A DNA stretch of 64,000 bases, taken from Bifidobacterium ramosum. Lineage in GTDB: Bacteria; Actinomycetota; Actinomycetes; Actinomycetales; Bifidobacteriaceae. Below the pieces are notes generated by a model. The model saw nothing but the letters and a program-made list of their open reading frames with translations. It did no database searches and was not told the DNA's origin. This document shows positions 27,593 to 37,230 of this stretch, piece after piece. The DNA lies in contig NZ_WBSM01000001.1 of assembly GCF_009299505.1 (NCBI RefSeq), forward strand, positions 558,001-622,000, in the 5' to 3' direction. Position numbers and translations under genes: made by a program. Each line of letters starts with the position of its first letter. The stretch's first letter is position 1.

Positions 27593-29689
27593 TCATTCCT
27601 CTCTGGAGTGGTTGGCGGCGAGGATACGCTCGTAGCGTGCGGTCGCCAGCAGGTAGACGAGCATGTTCACGATGGTGACGGCGGCGATGAACGCGGGCTG
27701 CCATCCGCCCAGCAGGTAGATGTCGGCGACGTTCCGGGAGCCCGTAGGGGTTCCGGCGCGCAGTCCGCTTTGGATGATCTGGTAGGTCGAGAAAAGGATC
27801 GGGGCGAGGGCCAGTATGGTTTCCGCGGTGATCGCGAGCCGGTGGGTGGCAGGGAAGCTCCAGCCGTGCACGTAGCGGGCGAAGATGCGTTGGGCGCCGC
27901 CGCGTACATGCGTCTGGGCGGCGGCGATGGCCGAGGCGATGAGGATGGCGATGGCGACGAGCACGTTCATCAGGTGGATGCGCAGGTTCGCCTGAAGCTT
28001 CGCGAAGTCCGCGGCCGCCTTCGCGCTGACGCTGCTCACGGCGTAGACGAACGGCTGCAGTCCGGCCTCGCGCAGCGAGACGAGCGCCTGGTCCGGGTCA
28101 GTGAGCATGGCGTTGCCCGCGGAGGCGTAGGCCGTGTAGTCGTCGGGAGAGAATATTCCGGTGTCGGAATCCACGCCGACGAGCACCGCGTCATGGAACA
28201 GGGTCTTCTGGTTCGGCATGTTCTGCTGCCCGTAGCCGAACAGGGACTGGCCGGACTTCCCTGTTAGCACGGTGATCCGGGGCGTCGCGACGCCATGCAT
28301 CCGGCCCTGCGAGCCGATGAACGCCCGTACGACGTTCTCGATCCGCTCGCGTTGGTCCTGTTTCGAGGCGGGTATCACCACCAGCACCCCCTGGTTGGGC
28401 ACTCGTGTGATCCGCCGGCCCGAGGCGTCTTGCACCGTCTGCGCGTGCAGATAGTTCGAGTTCACCACCAGCACGTTCCCGGACAGGGAAGCCGCGCCGT
28501 CCGCGGGCGAGCCCGTCTGGTTCGCAACGGCGGAAAACTGCTCCAGCGTATATCCCTCCTCGGCAAGGATCATCCTGCCTTGTCGTTCCTGCGAGATCAG
28601 CCATCGGCCCGTCGCGGCCGCATACCGGTCCTGCTCATCGGAGGAGAGCCGGGGGTTGAGCCTGATGGCGCTGGCTTGGCCCGCCGTGGCCCATGCCCGT
28701 TGGGCTTCGGCCTGGTCCAGGGCCTGGCCCACGGCCATCCCCGCGTAGATGACCGCCCAGACGGCCAGGATCACGGCGGGCACGCGCACGCAGTAGATCA
28801 GCCCTGACGCCAGACGCGCCGACAAGCGTCCCTTGAGCGATGCCAGCAGCGGCGAACGGGACGCCACCATAAACCCGATGAGATACGCCACGACGATCAC
28901 CATGAGGAACACGGCGAACACGCCGGCCGCCAGCGCCAATGCCGCGCCCATATGCGACGCATGGTTGTACAGGGCCAGGAATCCCGTGAACCCCAGCAGC
29001 ACGACCAGGATCGCGGCCAGGGCCTGGCGGATGTTGGCGCGGACGTCACGCGCGATGACGCTCCAGCCGGAGTTGCCCTGCAGACGCTGCACGGCATACC
29101 CCTTGACGTTCATCAACGCGAACATGCCCGCCAGCATCGCGCACAGCAGGACCGTCACCGCAAAGCCCACCCCCAGCGGCTGATTGCCCAGCCACTGCGC
29201 GTACGAAGCCGTGTAGTCAGTCTTGACATCCACCTCATACCCGTCGGCATGAAACCGCTCGGCGAACGCCCGGGTCGCGGCCGTGTCACCGTACACGTAG
29301 TAGCTACCGCGCGGGTCCTGCCCCGAAAGCCGGGAGAACGACGATACCGTCGTCGTCATCGAACGGGTGAACCCCGGATACCCGTCGGCCAGCCAACGGG
29401 CCGGCTCCCCCGACCTGTCCCCGACAGCCACATACACGGACCTCGCGCCGCCCGGATCCTTGATATCCTCCACCAGCTTGACGATGCCGGCGCCCGTGTC
29501 ACCGGCCGTCCGTTCGATCCCCACGATGGTCGACGAACTGGGCACGGACGGCGTCGCCCCCGACACCTGCACCGTGCCCCGCACGCCCAACGGCGCCACG
29601 GCATCCAACCCGCTGAGCATCACGAACGAACCGACAACGGCGACCAGCACCGCCACCAACACCGCAAGCCGAATGGTCCTGCCTCGCAT
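27593..29689 (-). CDS. bacteriocin-associated ABC permease A (DUF1430-like)
   Basis: 698 residues: an N-terminal helix (about 7-28), an extracytoplasmic region of about 170 residues, four helices (about 195-355), a second large extracytoplasmic region and three C-terminal helices with IFARYVHGWSFPATHR between the first two, a landmark of the family. ATG 29689 with GGAGGGTGTG upstream was chosen. It is sandwiched between two ATPase genes (13-nt and 3-nt gaps); it most likely pairs with ATPase A. Substrate unknown; antimicrobial peptide immunity is the family expectation. Confidence 0.65.
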   Translation of the reverse strand: MRGRTIRLAVLVAVLVAVVGSFVMLSGLDAVAPLGVRGTVQVSGATPSVPSSSTIVGIERTAGDTGAGIVKLVEDIKDPGGARSVYVAVGDRSGEPARWLADGYPGFTRSMTTTVSSFSRLSGQDPRGSYYVYGDTAATRAFAERFHADGYEVDVKTDYTASYAQWLGNQPLGVGFAVTVLLCAMLAGMFALMNVKGYAVQRLQGNSGWSVIARDVRANIRQALAAILVVLLGFTGFLALYNHASHMGAALALAAGVFAVFLMVIVVAYLIGFMVASRSPLLASLKGRLSARLASGLIYCVRVPAVILAVWAVIYAGMAVGQALDQAEAQRAWATAGQASAIRLNPRLSSDEQDRYAAATGRWLISQERQGRMILAEEGYTLEQFSAVANQTGSPADGAASLSGNVLVVNSNYLHAQTVQDASGRRITRVPNQGVLVVIPASKQDQRERIENVVRAFIGSQGRMHGVATPRITVLTGKSGQSLFGYGQQNMPNQKTLFHDAVLVGVDSDTGIFSPDDYTAYASAGNAMLTDPDQALVSLREAGLQPFVYAVSSVSAKAAADFAKLQANLRIHLMNVLVAIAILIASAIAAAQTHVRGGAQRIFARYVHGWSFPATHRLAITAETILALAPILFSTYQIIQSGLRAGTPTGSRNVADIYLLGGWQPAFIAAVTIVNMLVYLLATARYERILAANHSREE

Positions 29690-29702
29690 CACACCCTCCC
29701 TG

Positions 29703-30356
29703 TCATGCCGCGCGGCCCAGTTCCAGCACCCGATCGCATTGCCGCGCGATGCCGGTGTCATGGGTCACGACGATCAGCGTCTTGCCGTATTCGTGCTGCA
29801 GGGCGAGCATCTCGTCGAAGACGTGCTGGGCGAGCGTGTGGTCGAGCGCGCCGGTCGGCTCGTCGGCGAGGAGCACGTCGCCGGGTTTGAGGATGCACCG
29901 GGCGAGGGCGACGCGCTGCTGTTCGCCACCGGACAGGGTCGCGACCTTGTCGTCGATGACGTTGCCGAGGCCGAGCCGCGTGAGCATGGCCTTGGCCTTG
30001 CGCTGCTTGACCTGTTTGTTGCCGGGCATGAACTTCATGCCGAGCATGACGTTGCCGAGCGCGCTCAGATCGTTGATGAGCGCATACGACTGGAACAGGT
30101 AGTTGATCGTGGTGCGGCGCAACATGGTCGCCTTGCCGCTGTTGATGTCCGGCAGGCGTTGCCCGTCGAGCGTGATCGTGCCGCCGGTGGGCGAGTCCAA
30201 TAGTCCGATGATGTTGAGCAGGGTCGATTTGCCCGACCCGGACGGTCCGATGATGGCCAGGCTGCCGCCGGTCGGCACGGTGAAGGACAAATGCTGCAGG
30301 ATGGTGCGGCTGCCGTAGGTCTTGCACAGATCGTTGACGATGATGCTCGTGGACAT
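29703..30356 (-). CDS. ABC transporter ATPase B, bacteriocin-export type
   Basis: 217 residues: Walker A GPSGSGKST, Q-loop YLFQSYALINDLSALGNV, signature LSGGEQQRVALARCIL, Walker B VLLADEPTGALD, switch His in VTHDTG. AAGGAG six nt before ATG 30356 fixes the start. The Q-loop differs from ATPase A (FQSYALINDLSA against FQDYALIDNADI), so the two pairs are not a recent copy. Located 93 nt after permease B. Confidence 0.87.
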   Translation of the reverse strand: MSTSIIVNDLCKTYGSRTILQHLSFTVPTGGSLAIIGPSGSGKSTLLNIIGLLDSPTGGTITLDGQRLPDINSGKATMLRRTTINYLFQSYALINDLSALGNVMLGMKFMPGNKQVKQRKAKAMLTRLGLGNVIDDKVATLSGGEQQRVALARCILKPGDVLLADEPTGALDHTLAQHVFDEMLALQHEYGKTLIVVTHDTGIARQCDRVLELGRAA

Positions 30357-30449
30357 GGGATGCTCCTTGTATGAACGCTGGTTGGAAAACAATGACTGAG
30401 TAACGATTGGCCGGAACGGTGCCGGGATGTCGGTATGCGAGGCGGTGGC

Positions 30450-32654
30450 TCATTCCGTTTTGATCATGGTCTGCAGTTGGCTCGTGGCGAGCGTCCGCGA
30501 CTGGACCGTCATGAGGATCAGCTGGAACAGCATGGTCGCCCCGGCCGCGATGATGCCCGCCTTCGAGCCCAGCAGCAGCGCGGCGAGCAGCGCGACAGCC
30601 GATACGGTGACGATGAGCGTGAAGGCCGGCGCGAAGATGCGCCGCAGCGGGTAGCCGAGGAGTCGTTTGACGGCGATGGTCTCCCGGTAGGTCATGGCGT
30701 AGATGCGGCATAGTGTGGCGACGCCGATGAGTTGGAAGATCATAGCGGTGATGGCGAGGCCGCCGAACAGTTGCAGGAATTCGGTGAGGTTTTTACGCAT
30801 GCCGGCGATGAAGTCGGCGGTCGTGCGGAAGACCGGGTTGTTGTCTTCGAGCTGGTATTTGGCGAGGTAGTCCGGTGTCGTGTACCGTTGGGCGGCGGAC
30901 TCGTCGAGTTTGATGTAGCTGTTCGTCAGGCCGACCGCGCCGAGGCTTTCCGTCTCGAACGGCGTCATGTTCGCGCTGGTGGCCAGCAGGATCACCGGAT
31001 CGGTGACGTTGGAGGGCAGGTCGGGGTCGTCGCTCCAGGTGAACAGTGGCGTGGACGGATGGTAGGCGGCGAAGCCGACCGTGCCCGTGTCCATGAACGT
31101 GGTGTGGACGCTGCTTTCCCAAGTCTTGTATGTCATGCTGGTTTCGGTCAGGTAGCCGCGCATGCGCTCCTGTTCGTCCCGTGGCATGGTGTCGGGGATC
31201 AGGTAGACGCGTTCGCCCGCCTCGGCCCGCGCCGTCGCGTCCGGGTCGACGGCGAACCCCTGCGCGGCGAGGTAGCTCGGGGACATGGCGAAGTACCAGA
31301 ACGCCTGTTCGGGAACCTGCTGGTAGAGGTGCCGCCAGGACGCGACGAGATCGCGGCTGAAGTATCGGGTGTTGGCGAGGTACACGCCGTCGTCGTGTTC
31401 GATCGACGCGTACCAGTCGTAGATCTCCTTCGCATGGTCGCCGGACAGGCCCGACGTCGACGTGTGGTTCGTGCCGCGCGAGTCCTTGTACAGGATGCGC
31501 ATCGACCGGTACCGGCTCCATTGCGCGCTCACCTGCGTCAGGTTACGAATGCCGTCCATCGGCGCGTCCAACGCGTGCGCTCCGGCGACCAGTCCGGCCG
31601 ACGCGAGCACGTATACGATCGCGATCACTGCCAGCATCGCCCGTTTCGACACGCGGTTGCGTATCGCCGCCACCGGCCGCACGGACAGCAACGCCAGCAG
31701 GCCGCAGCCCAACGCCAGCAGCACGATCACGGCCGTGGCCAGGCTCGGCGCCAGCACGGCCAATACCAGTTGCGGGGTGACCGGGAATCCGGTCAACCCC
31801 CAGCCCATGACAAGGACGGGAATCGGGATCACCGCCGGCAGGAACAGCAGGAACGGACGGTACAATGCGGCCGCGTACCCCGTCCGCGACCATCCGAGCA
31901 GCATGTACACGCCCAGTCGCGAGAACTCCTGGAACGTGCCCAACACCACGATCAGTGTCAGCGCCAGCGACGCCACGGCGATCAACGCCAGCGTGACCAA
32001 CGTCATGAAACTGTCCGTGACCGACGAACCGGACGAGGCCGATGTCAACTGGTCGCCGGGAATGCCGCTCGCCTCGCTCACCCGGGACACGAGATCCCGG
32101 AACCGGCCGTCATCCAACCCGACGATGCGGTAATCGCCGTTGACGGTGCCGGACCGGCGCACCAGCGTGTCCAACCGCTCCACCACCAGCCGTACGCCAG
32201 AATGCGTGCCGGGCAGGTCGGCGATCATATCCGGACGCACCTGATCCAAACCCAAGGTCGCGTTCTCGTTCGCCGCCTCCATCAACCGGGAAAGATTATG
32301 CTCGTCCAACACCGACGCGCCGAGATACCGCAACCGCATCGCCGAAGCATGCGCCGTCACGTCACCATACACGCCCAACCGGTACCCGCCCGCGGAACCA
32401 TCCACCGGCGACGTCAGCAAATCAGAACGCACGACCACGCCACCATCAGCGCCGACCGTGTCCAGCAAAGCGTCCAAGGTCCGATCGGACCGGTCCTGCG
32501 GCACATCGGACAACGACAACAGGCGGCCCTGCTTCGGATACTCGCGCATCGCCGTGAAATACCCGTCACCCAGCACGAACACCGCCATCAAACCGGACAA
32601 CGAAACCAACACCACCGTCAACACACAGACGGCAACCTCCAACAGCCTGTTCAT
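30450..32654 (-). CDS. bacteriocin-associated ABC permease B (DUF1430-like)
   Basis: 734 residues with the same plan as permease A: N-terminal helix (about 5-28), extracytoplasmic region, four helices (about 220-375), a second extracytoplasmic region with YKTWESSVHTTFMDTGTVGF, and three C-terminal helices with IAVKRLLGYPLRRIFAP. ATG 32654 is preceded by GGAAGGGG. It opens the four-gene run on the minus strand. The space upstream (about 230 nt to the divergent acetyltransferase) lacks the TCS2 palindrome. Confidence 0.65.
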   Translation of the reverse strand: MNRLLEVAVCVLTVVLVSLSGLMAVFVLGDGYFTAMREYPKQGRLLSLSDVPQDRSDRTLDALLDTVGADGGVVVRSDLLTSPVDGSAGGYRLGVYGDVTAHASAMRLRYLGASVLDEHNLSRLMEAANENATLGLDQVRPDMIADLPGTHSGVRLVVERLDTLVRRSGTVNGDYRIVGLDDGRFRDLVSRVSEASGIPGDQLTSASSGSSVTDSFMTLVTLALIAVASLALTLIVVLGTFQEFSRLGVYMLLGWSRTGYAAALYRPFLLFLPAVIPIPVLVMGWGLTGFPVTPQLVLAVLAPSLATAVIVLLALGCGLLALLSVRPVAAIRNRVSKRAMLAVIAIVYVLASAGLVAGAHALDAPMDGIRNLTQVSAQWSRYRSMRILYKDSRGTNHTSTSGLSGDHAKEIYDWYASIEHDDGVYLANTRYFSRDLVASWRHLYQQVPEQAFWYFAMSPSYLAAQGFAVDPDATARAEAGERVYLIPDTMPRDEQERMRGYLTETSMTYKTWESSVHTTFMDTGTVGFAAYHPSTPLFTWSDDPDLPSNVTDPVILLATSANMTPFETESLGAVGLTNSYIKLDESAAQRYTTPDYLAKYQLEDNNPVFRTTADFIAGMRKNLTEFLQLFGGLAITAMIFQLIGVATLCRIYAMTYRETIAVKRLLGYPLRRIFAPAFTLIVTVSAVALLAALLLGSKAGIIAAGATMLFQLILMTVQSRTLATSQLQTMIKTE

Positions 32655-32888
32655 GCCGTTCCCCTTCCCGCCGCAACCTCGCGGCGAACGCTATGACTCC
32701 ATACTCCCCCGGCCCGCCAGGGCTCTCCATCGGGCAAAGGAATGAACGCGCGTATCATCCGCAAGAACGATGCATCCGACTCTCACGACTCCCCACATGC
32801 GGAAAACGGAGTCATTCCACGTTCGACGACCACCCTGCGATAGCGTTGGCGATAAGCATCCGCACACACTGATCAACCGGGAGGCCCA

Positions 32889-33530
32889 ATGAGCGAGATC
32901 ATTAAGACCGAACGCCTGCTGCTGCGCCCGTGGAAGACCGACGATCACGCCGAGGCTGATTCCCTGTTCCAGTACGCTTCGGACCCGCAGGTCGGACTGT
33001 TGTGTGGCTGGCCGCCGCACAGGAACGTTGAGGAGAGCACGCGTGTCATTCGCGACGTGTTCTCGGTCCAACATAACTGGGCCGTCACCGTTCGGGATAC
33101 CGCGGCGGCGGGCGTCGGTGTTGACGAACCCGTCGGATGCATCGAGTTGAAGCCTCTCCGTCACATCGGCAACATCGGCGACAGCGACGATTCAGACTCC
33201 ACACTCGACGAACGCTACCTCCGATATGTCGGCGGCAACGCACTGGAACTCGGCTATTGGATCGGCCGCCCGTTCTGGGGCAAAGGATACATGCCCGAAG
33301 CGCTGCATGTCGTGCTCGACTACGCGTTCGGCACGCTGCATGTGGACGCCGTGTGGGGCGCCCACTACACGGACAACATGCAGTCCGGCCGCGTGATGGA
33401 GAAATGCGGCATGCAGGTCGCCGGCGAATCGAAGCACAACCATTTCCCGCTGATCAACGAATACCACGATGAGACCCTTCGCATCATCACCGCCGACGAT
33501 TGGTCGGCGAGGCGCGAACCCATCCGTTAG
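32889..33530 (+). CDS. GNAT acetyltransferase, RimJ/RimL-like
   Basis: 213 residues. The opening IIKTERLLLRPWKTDDHAEA, the acetyl-CoA loop ELGYWIGRPFWGKGYMPEAL and NMQSGRVMEKCGMQVAGE are standard for the acetyltransferase_3 group acting on protein N-termini or small amines. An acidic insert (IGDSDDSDSTLDE) in the middle is unusual. GGGAGG seven nt before the ATG sets the start. Substrate unknown. Confidence 0.85.
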   Translation: MSEIIKTERLLLRPWKTDDHAEADSLFQYASDPQVGLLCGWPPHRNVEESTRVIRDVFSVQHNWAVTVRDTAAAGVGVDEPVGCIELKPLRHIGNIGDSDDSDSTLDERYLRYVGGNALELGYWIGRPFWGKGYMPEALHVVLDYAFGTLHVDAVWGAHYTDNMQSGRVMEKCGMQVAGESKHNHFPLINEYHDETLRIITADDWSARREPIR

Positions 33531-33626
33531 GTCCGTTACGCTCATGGCAGGCCCCCACCAAGGCCCCGGTCATCCCGTGGATAAGTGTCGACACGACCCC
33601 TATCCACTGATAGATGCCACAATATA

Positions 33627-33663
33627 ACCTATCTATAGGTCGATATTGTCAAAAACAACCTAT
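33627..33663. promoter_or_regulatory. triple ACCTAT motif upstream of fic
   Basis: ACCTAT (33627-33632), its inverse ATAGGT (33635-33640) and a third ACCTAT (33658-33663) lie in an AT-rich stretch just before the fic start. The last copy ends 6 nt before ATG 33670. The spacing suggests an operator that overlaps promoter and ribosome site. Confidence 0.45.
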
Positions 33664-33669
33664 AGAGAC

Positions 33670-34971
33670 ATGGTTGCGGACTGCGTAACGGTCACCCAAC
33701 CGGAAAGCGGCATATACGAAATGGACTACAGGAGCGTCAGGCAGACCGCGCATATGAGCCGGTCCACGAAGAAGCTAGAGGAAATCGCCGATGAAGAATA
33801 CTCACATCGCCTTGATGGATGGAGCACATTCCGTTCCGGCATCGTTCTGCGGGGGTACGAGGTTTTCGTCGTCAACTTCCGCGAACTCACCACATGCGCC
33901 GATGCGATTCGCGAACAGGACAACAACGTCACCGCCTTGTGGAATTCATTGCCGACGCTCGCACGCCGCGCATATCTGTATGACCTTATCGGCGAAGAGA
34001 TGAAAAGCACCAATGACATCGAGGGTGTGCGATCCACGCGCAAGGAGATTGGCTTGGCATTGGAAGCCGCGACCAAGCATGGCAGTCACGCCCGGTTCAG
34101 TGAGTTCGCCCGCCTGTTTCTCGCGCTCAGCGACGACGATCCCGCACGCCACTCGTTGCCGGAAACGCTCGAGGACATCCGCGGCATCTACGACAAGGTC
34201 GTCGCCGGGGAACTCGACGCCGGAGACGAGCCGGACGGCGACCTGTTCCGCAACGGTCCCGTGTACATCGACGAACCCGCGACCGGGCGACGTATCCACA
34301 CCGGCATCACCCCGGAATCCGAGATCAAAGTAGCGCTCACGCAGTGGCTGGCACTCACCCGCAACCGGGACGTGCCGCCGCTGATCCGCGCCTCCATGTG
34401 CCACTTCGCATTCGAGTACATCCACCCGTTCTACGACGGCAACGGTCGCACCGGCCGTTTCCTGTTCGCCCTCCAGCTTCGCCAGCATTTGAGCGCACCC
34501 ACCGTCATGAGTCTCAGTCCTGTCATTTCCGAAGACAAAGACCGATACTATAAGGCGTTTGAAGATGCGCAGCATCCGTTGAACCGTCGAGACGCCAGCC
34601 TGTTTACCTATCGGATGATGCAATTCATCGCAAAAGCGCAGAATCGTCTCATCGACGAGCTGTCGACCAGACGATCCATGCTTATGCGGTCTCTCGCAGA
34701 ACTTGACCGACTGCGTTCGGCAAGGGACTGGGACGACGATGCGGCGAACATCGTGGCCATGCTCATCCAAGAGGAATTGTTCGGGGTCGCTTCCCACAGC
34801 ATCACCAGACCGTGGCTGCGCGAATCGACGGGATTGGGACGAGACAGAACCAATCATGCACTGGATGCCCTCACCGAAGACGGGACCCTCATCGCCACGG
34901 GGCAACGGCCTGTGCGCTATGAGCTGTCGGATGCCATACGCACTGCGATTATAGGGGCAGACCGGAAGTGA
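33670..34971 (+). CDS. Fic family protein with N-terminal inhibitory motif (class II)
   Basis: 433 residues. Fic proteins usually transfer AMP from ATP onto Tyr/Ser/Thr of target proteins. The active-site motif HPFYDGNGRTGR is complete, including the catalytic His. An autoinhibitory (S/T)xxxE(G/N) motif is present as STNDIEG ahead of the Fic core, which defines class II. After the core, a winged-helix-like C-terminus (SITRPWLRESTGLGRDRTNH) suggests DNA binding and autoregulation. A TTG at 33646 would add eight residues; I prefer ATG 33670, whose ribosome site is weak. The AT-rich upstream region suggests an acquired gene. Confidence 0.85.
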   Translation: MVADCVTVTQPESGIYEMDYRSVRQTAHMSRSTKKLEEIADEEYSHRLDGWSTFRSGIVLRGYEVFVVNFRELTTCADAIREQDNNVTALWNSLPTLARRAYLYDLIGEEMKSTNDIEGVRSTRKEIGLALEAATKHGSHARFSEFARLFLALSDDDPARHSLPETLEDIRGIYDKVVAGELDAGDEPDGDLFRNGPVYIDEPATGRRIHTGITPESEIKVALTQWLALTRNRDVPPLIRASMCHFAFEYIHPFYDGNGRTGRFLFALQLRQHLSAPTVMSLSPVISEDKDRYYKAFEDAQHPLNRRDASLFTYRMMQFIAKAQNRLIDELSTRRSMLMRSLAELDRLRSARDWDDDAANIVAMLIQEELFGVASHSITRPWLRESTGLGRDRTNHALDALTEDGTLIATGQRPVRYELSDAIRTAIIGADRK

Positions 34972-35120
34972 CGTTCCGCGCGGATGATGCGATAGAACAG
35001 CCGTTACGGTCGCGATGCGTTGCTCACCGGCGTTTCTTGGCATGAACTTCGGCAACGATCCGGCGCGCGGTCTGATTTGCCCCGCGGCCGGCGCTTGCGG
35101 ACGCCGCTGACGATATGATG

Positions 35121-35133
35121 TCCGGTGACCGGA
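35121..35133. promoter_or_regulatory. palindrome upstream of TCS3
   Basis: TCCGGT-G-ACCGGA, a perfect 13-nt palindrome 20 nt before the regulator start and next to a TATGAT (35114-35119) that could be a -10 element. It may be an autoregulatory site, but it differs from the TGTC/GACA palindromes of TCS1 and TCS2. Confidence 0.35.
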
Positions 35134-35153
35134 TTGTTTCGAGGTGGTGGCAT

Positions 35154-35852
35154 ATGTATGACAGGAAACGGTTCCGCCTTGCGGTGGTGGACAACGACCC
35201 GTTGACGGTGACGATGCTGACGTTGCTGATACGCCGCAATCTCCCCGAGGTCGACGTGACGTGGGCGTGCCGGCGTGGCCGGGATGCGGTCGCCCGTTGC
35301 CTGTCGGCCGATTCCCGTCCGGATGTGCTGCTGGTGGACATGTCGTTGGAAGGCATGAGCGGCGTCGAGGTGTGCCGACGAATTCGCGCGGCGACGGCCG
35401 ATGTCGTGTTGATCGGTGTCACGTCGTTCTCGTTGGAGCATTACGCAGCCGATGCGCTGGCCGCCGGCGCACAGTGCGTGATGGACAAGGCGCGGGTGGC
35501 GGATATCTGCGATGCAGCGGTCGCGCTGGTCAACGGGCGCGCGCTGCGCACCCAGTACGTGTCGGAGCTGACCGCCGTCCAATCGCATGCGTTGCTCGCG
35601 AAGCACGACGAGACCGACGCCGATGACGATGCCGCAGCGCGCCTGGCGGCCGCCGCGGCTGTCGCGTCGTTGACAGATCGTGAGCGCGAGGTCATGCGAT
35701 TGTGCGCGCAGGGGCGCAGTTCGCGTGAGATCGGCGAGTTGCTTGGCGTCGGCGAGTCGTCGGTGAAGACGTATGTGATGCGTGCGGCGAGGAAACTGGG
35801 CGCGAGGAATCGGACGCAGGCGGTGGCCGAATGGCTGATGTTGCAGGACTGA
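35154..35852 (+). CDS. TCS3 response regulator (NarL/LuxR type)
   Basis: 232 residues. Receiver with LAVVDNDPLTVTML, phospho-acceptor in VLLVDMSLEGMSG, CRRIRAATADVVLIGVTSF and a Lys in MDKARV; LuxR helix-turn-helix (LTDREREVMRLCAQGRSSRE, then SSVKTYVMRAARKLGARNRT). GAGGTGG before ATG 35154 supports the start over an upstream in-frame ATG. The receiver is closest to that of TCS1 (VDMS, TSF motifs). Target unknown; the tandem ABC unit at 26.9-32.7 kb is the nearest candidate. Confidence 0.87.
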   Translation: MYDRKRFRLAVVDNDPLTVTMLTLLIRRNLPEVDVTWACRRGRDAVARCLSADSRPDVLLVDMSLEGMSGVEVCRRIRAATADVVLIGVTSFSLEHYAADALAAGAQCVMDKARVADICDAAVALVNGRALRTQYVSELTAVQSHALLAKHDETDADDDAAARLAAAAAVASLTDREREVMRLCAQGRSSREIGELLGVGESSVKTYVMRAARKLGARNRTQAVAEWLMLQD

Positions 35853-37150
35853 TCAAACGGGTGGGTGAGCGTGTCCGTGCGGCCGGTGTGGGGCCGGTTA
35901 TGTGGTGTGTCGTGTTGTTGTCCGCCGGGCTGACGGTGCTGGAGATGTTCGAGTATCCAGCGCAGCTCGTCGCGACCACGGTGCTGACGGTCGTGCACGT
36001 CCTGTGTCTGCTGGTGTTGCCGTTCTATCCGTTGCCGTTGAGCGTGGCGGTCGCCGTCACGTATGTGGCGTGCGCGTTCCTGCCGGATATGAGCGGGGCG
36101 AGCCTGTTCTATGGGATGTGGGTCGCGTTGGCGGCGGTCGGCCGGTACGGACGGTCGCGATGGTGGTGGCTGTTGCCGCCGTTGATCGCCGCGGTGCGAT
36201 GGATGGTCGCAGCGCGCGCCGGCGTCCCGTTCGGCGATTACGCGACGCTGCTGCTGTCGTTCTTCGTCGTGTACATGTTCGGCCGTGCGATGTCGTGGAG
36301 AGCCACGGCCATACAGGCGGAACGGGACCGGTTGCGCTACGAGCGGGAACGTGACCGTCTGGAGGCCATGCGCCGCGACGCGCGGGCGGCGAGCCGGATT
36401 CACGACGCGGTGACGAGCGATCTCGCGTACATGGCCATGCGCCTGGACTACGAACGCTCACGCGAAACAAACGACGAACAACATGCTGCGTTGTTCGACG
36501 ACCTGTACCAACGCACGATTGACACGCTCGTCGAAGTGCGCACGGTCATCAACATGCTCGACCGAAACGATGACGGCACTGATACCGGAAAGCAACATGA
36601 TTCCATCGGGAAAGGTGGCAACGGCGCCTCTCCACGAAGCACCATTGACGACGGTGACACTGAACGCACCGACGACGATACCGAAATCGGAAGCTCGGCC
36701 GCGATGCCTTCGTCTTACGCCATGTTCCCCGATCGCGTCCGTGACGTATTGGGACACGGCGACCGGTATCTCGCGCAGCTCGGCTTCACCGGAGACTCCA
36801 CGATGATTGACAACCTGTCCAAACGCAAGCTGACGGATGCAGACGACGTCACTCGCGAACGTGAGTCCGCAGTGATCGACCTGCTGCGCGAGCTGTACAC
36901 CAACATCGCCGTGCACGGCGACCCATCCGGTGAATACCGTGTGGTCGTGCGCCGCAGCCGCGACGGCCTGTCCGTCGATCAGGTCAACGACATCGCCGAG
37001 CACTCGCTCCTGCCCGACAAACCCCACTCCGGCAAAGGACTGCCCCTGCATCGAACGCGGTTCACAGCCCTCGGTGGTTCGATTAACACGTCCGCCGAAG
37101 ACGGCACCTGGATATTGCACGCATCCCTGCCGACATCATCGGATAAGTGA
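35831..37150 (+). CDS. TCS3 sensor histidine kinase (HisKA_3 type)
   Basis: 439 residues: six membrane helices (about 20-150), a charged coiled coil with RDRLRYERERDRLEAM, the phospho-acceptor motif ASRIHDAVTSDLAYMA, a long acidic linker (about 60 residues rich in D, G, T) and a diverged HATPase part (LLRELYTNIAVHGDP, GKGLPLHRTRF). It starts 22 nt inside the regulator gene. Same design as the kinases at 10549 and 25279, so the three TCS are paralogous. Confidence 0.87.
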   Translation: MADVAGLIKRVGERVRAAGVGPVMWCVVLLSAGLTVLEMFEYPAQLVATTVLTVVHVLCLLVLPFYPLPLSVAVAVTYVACAFLPDMSGASLFYGMWVALAAVGRYGRSRWWWLLPPLIAAVRWMVAARAGVPFGDYATLLLSFFVVYMFGRAMSWRATAIQAERDRLRYERERDRLEAMRRDARAASRIHDAVTSDLAYMAMRLDYERSRETNDEQHAALFDDLYQRTIDTLVEVRTVINMLDRNDDGTDTGKQHDSIGKGGNGASPRSTIDDGDTERTDDDTEIGSSAAMPSSYAMFPDRVRDVLGHGDRYLAQLGFTGDSTMIDNLSKRKLTDADDVTRERESAVIDLLRELYTNIAVHGDPSGEYRVVVRRSRDGLSVDQVNDIAEHSLLPDKPHSGKGLPLHRTRFTALGGSINTSAEDGTWILHASLPTSSDK

Positions 37151-37230
37151 AACGGTCAGAAAATAACGGTCATCCGTCATATGAAGGCCTCCAATGAGAG
37201 CGTCAATCCGGTTCCCTCCCCTGCCCGGGC

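Noticed and set aside
30732-32696. 654-codon plus-strand frame opposite permease B
   Set aside because: Arg/His/Gln-rich translation with no domains and no ribosome site; a shadow of the permease gene.
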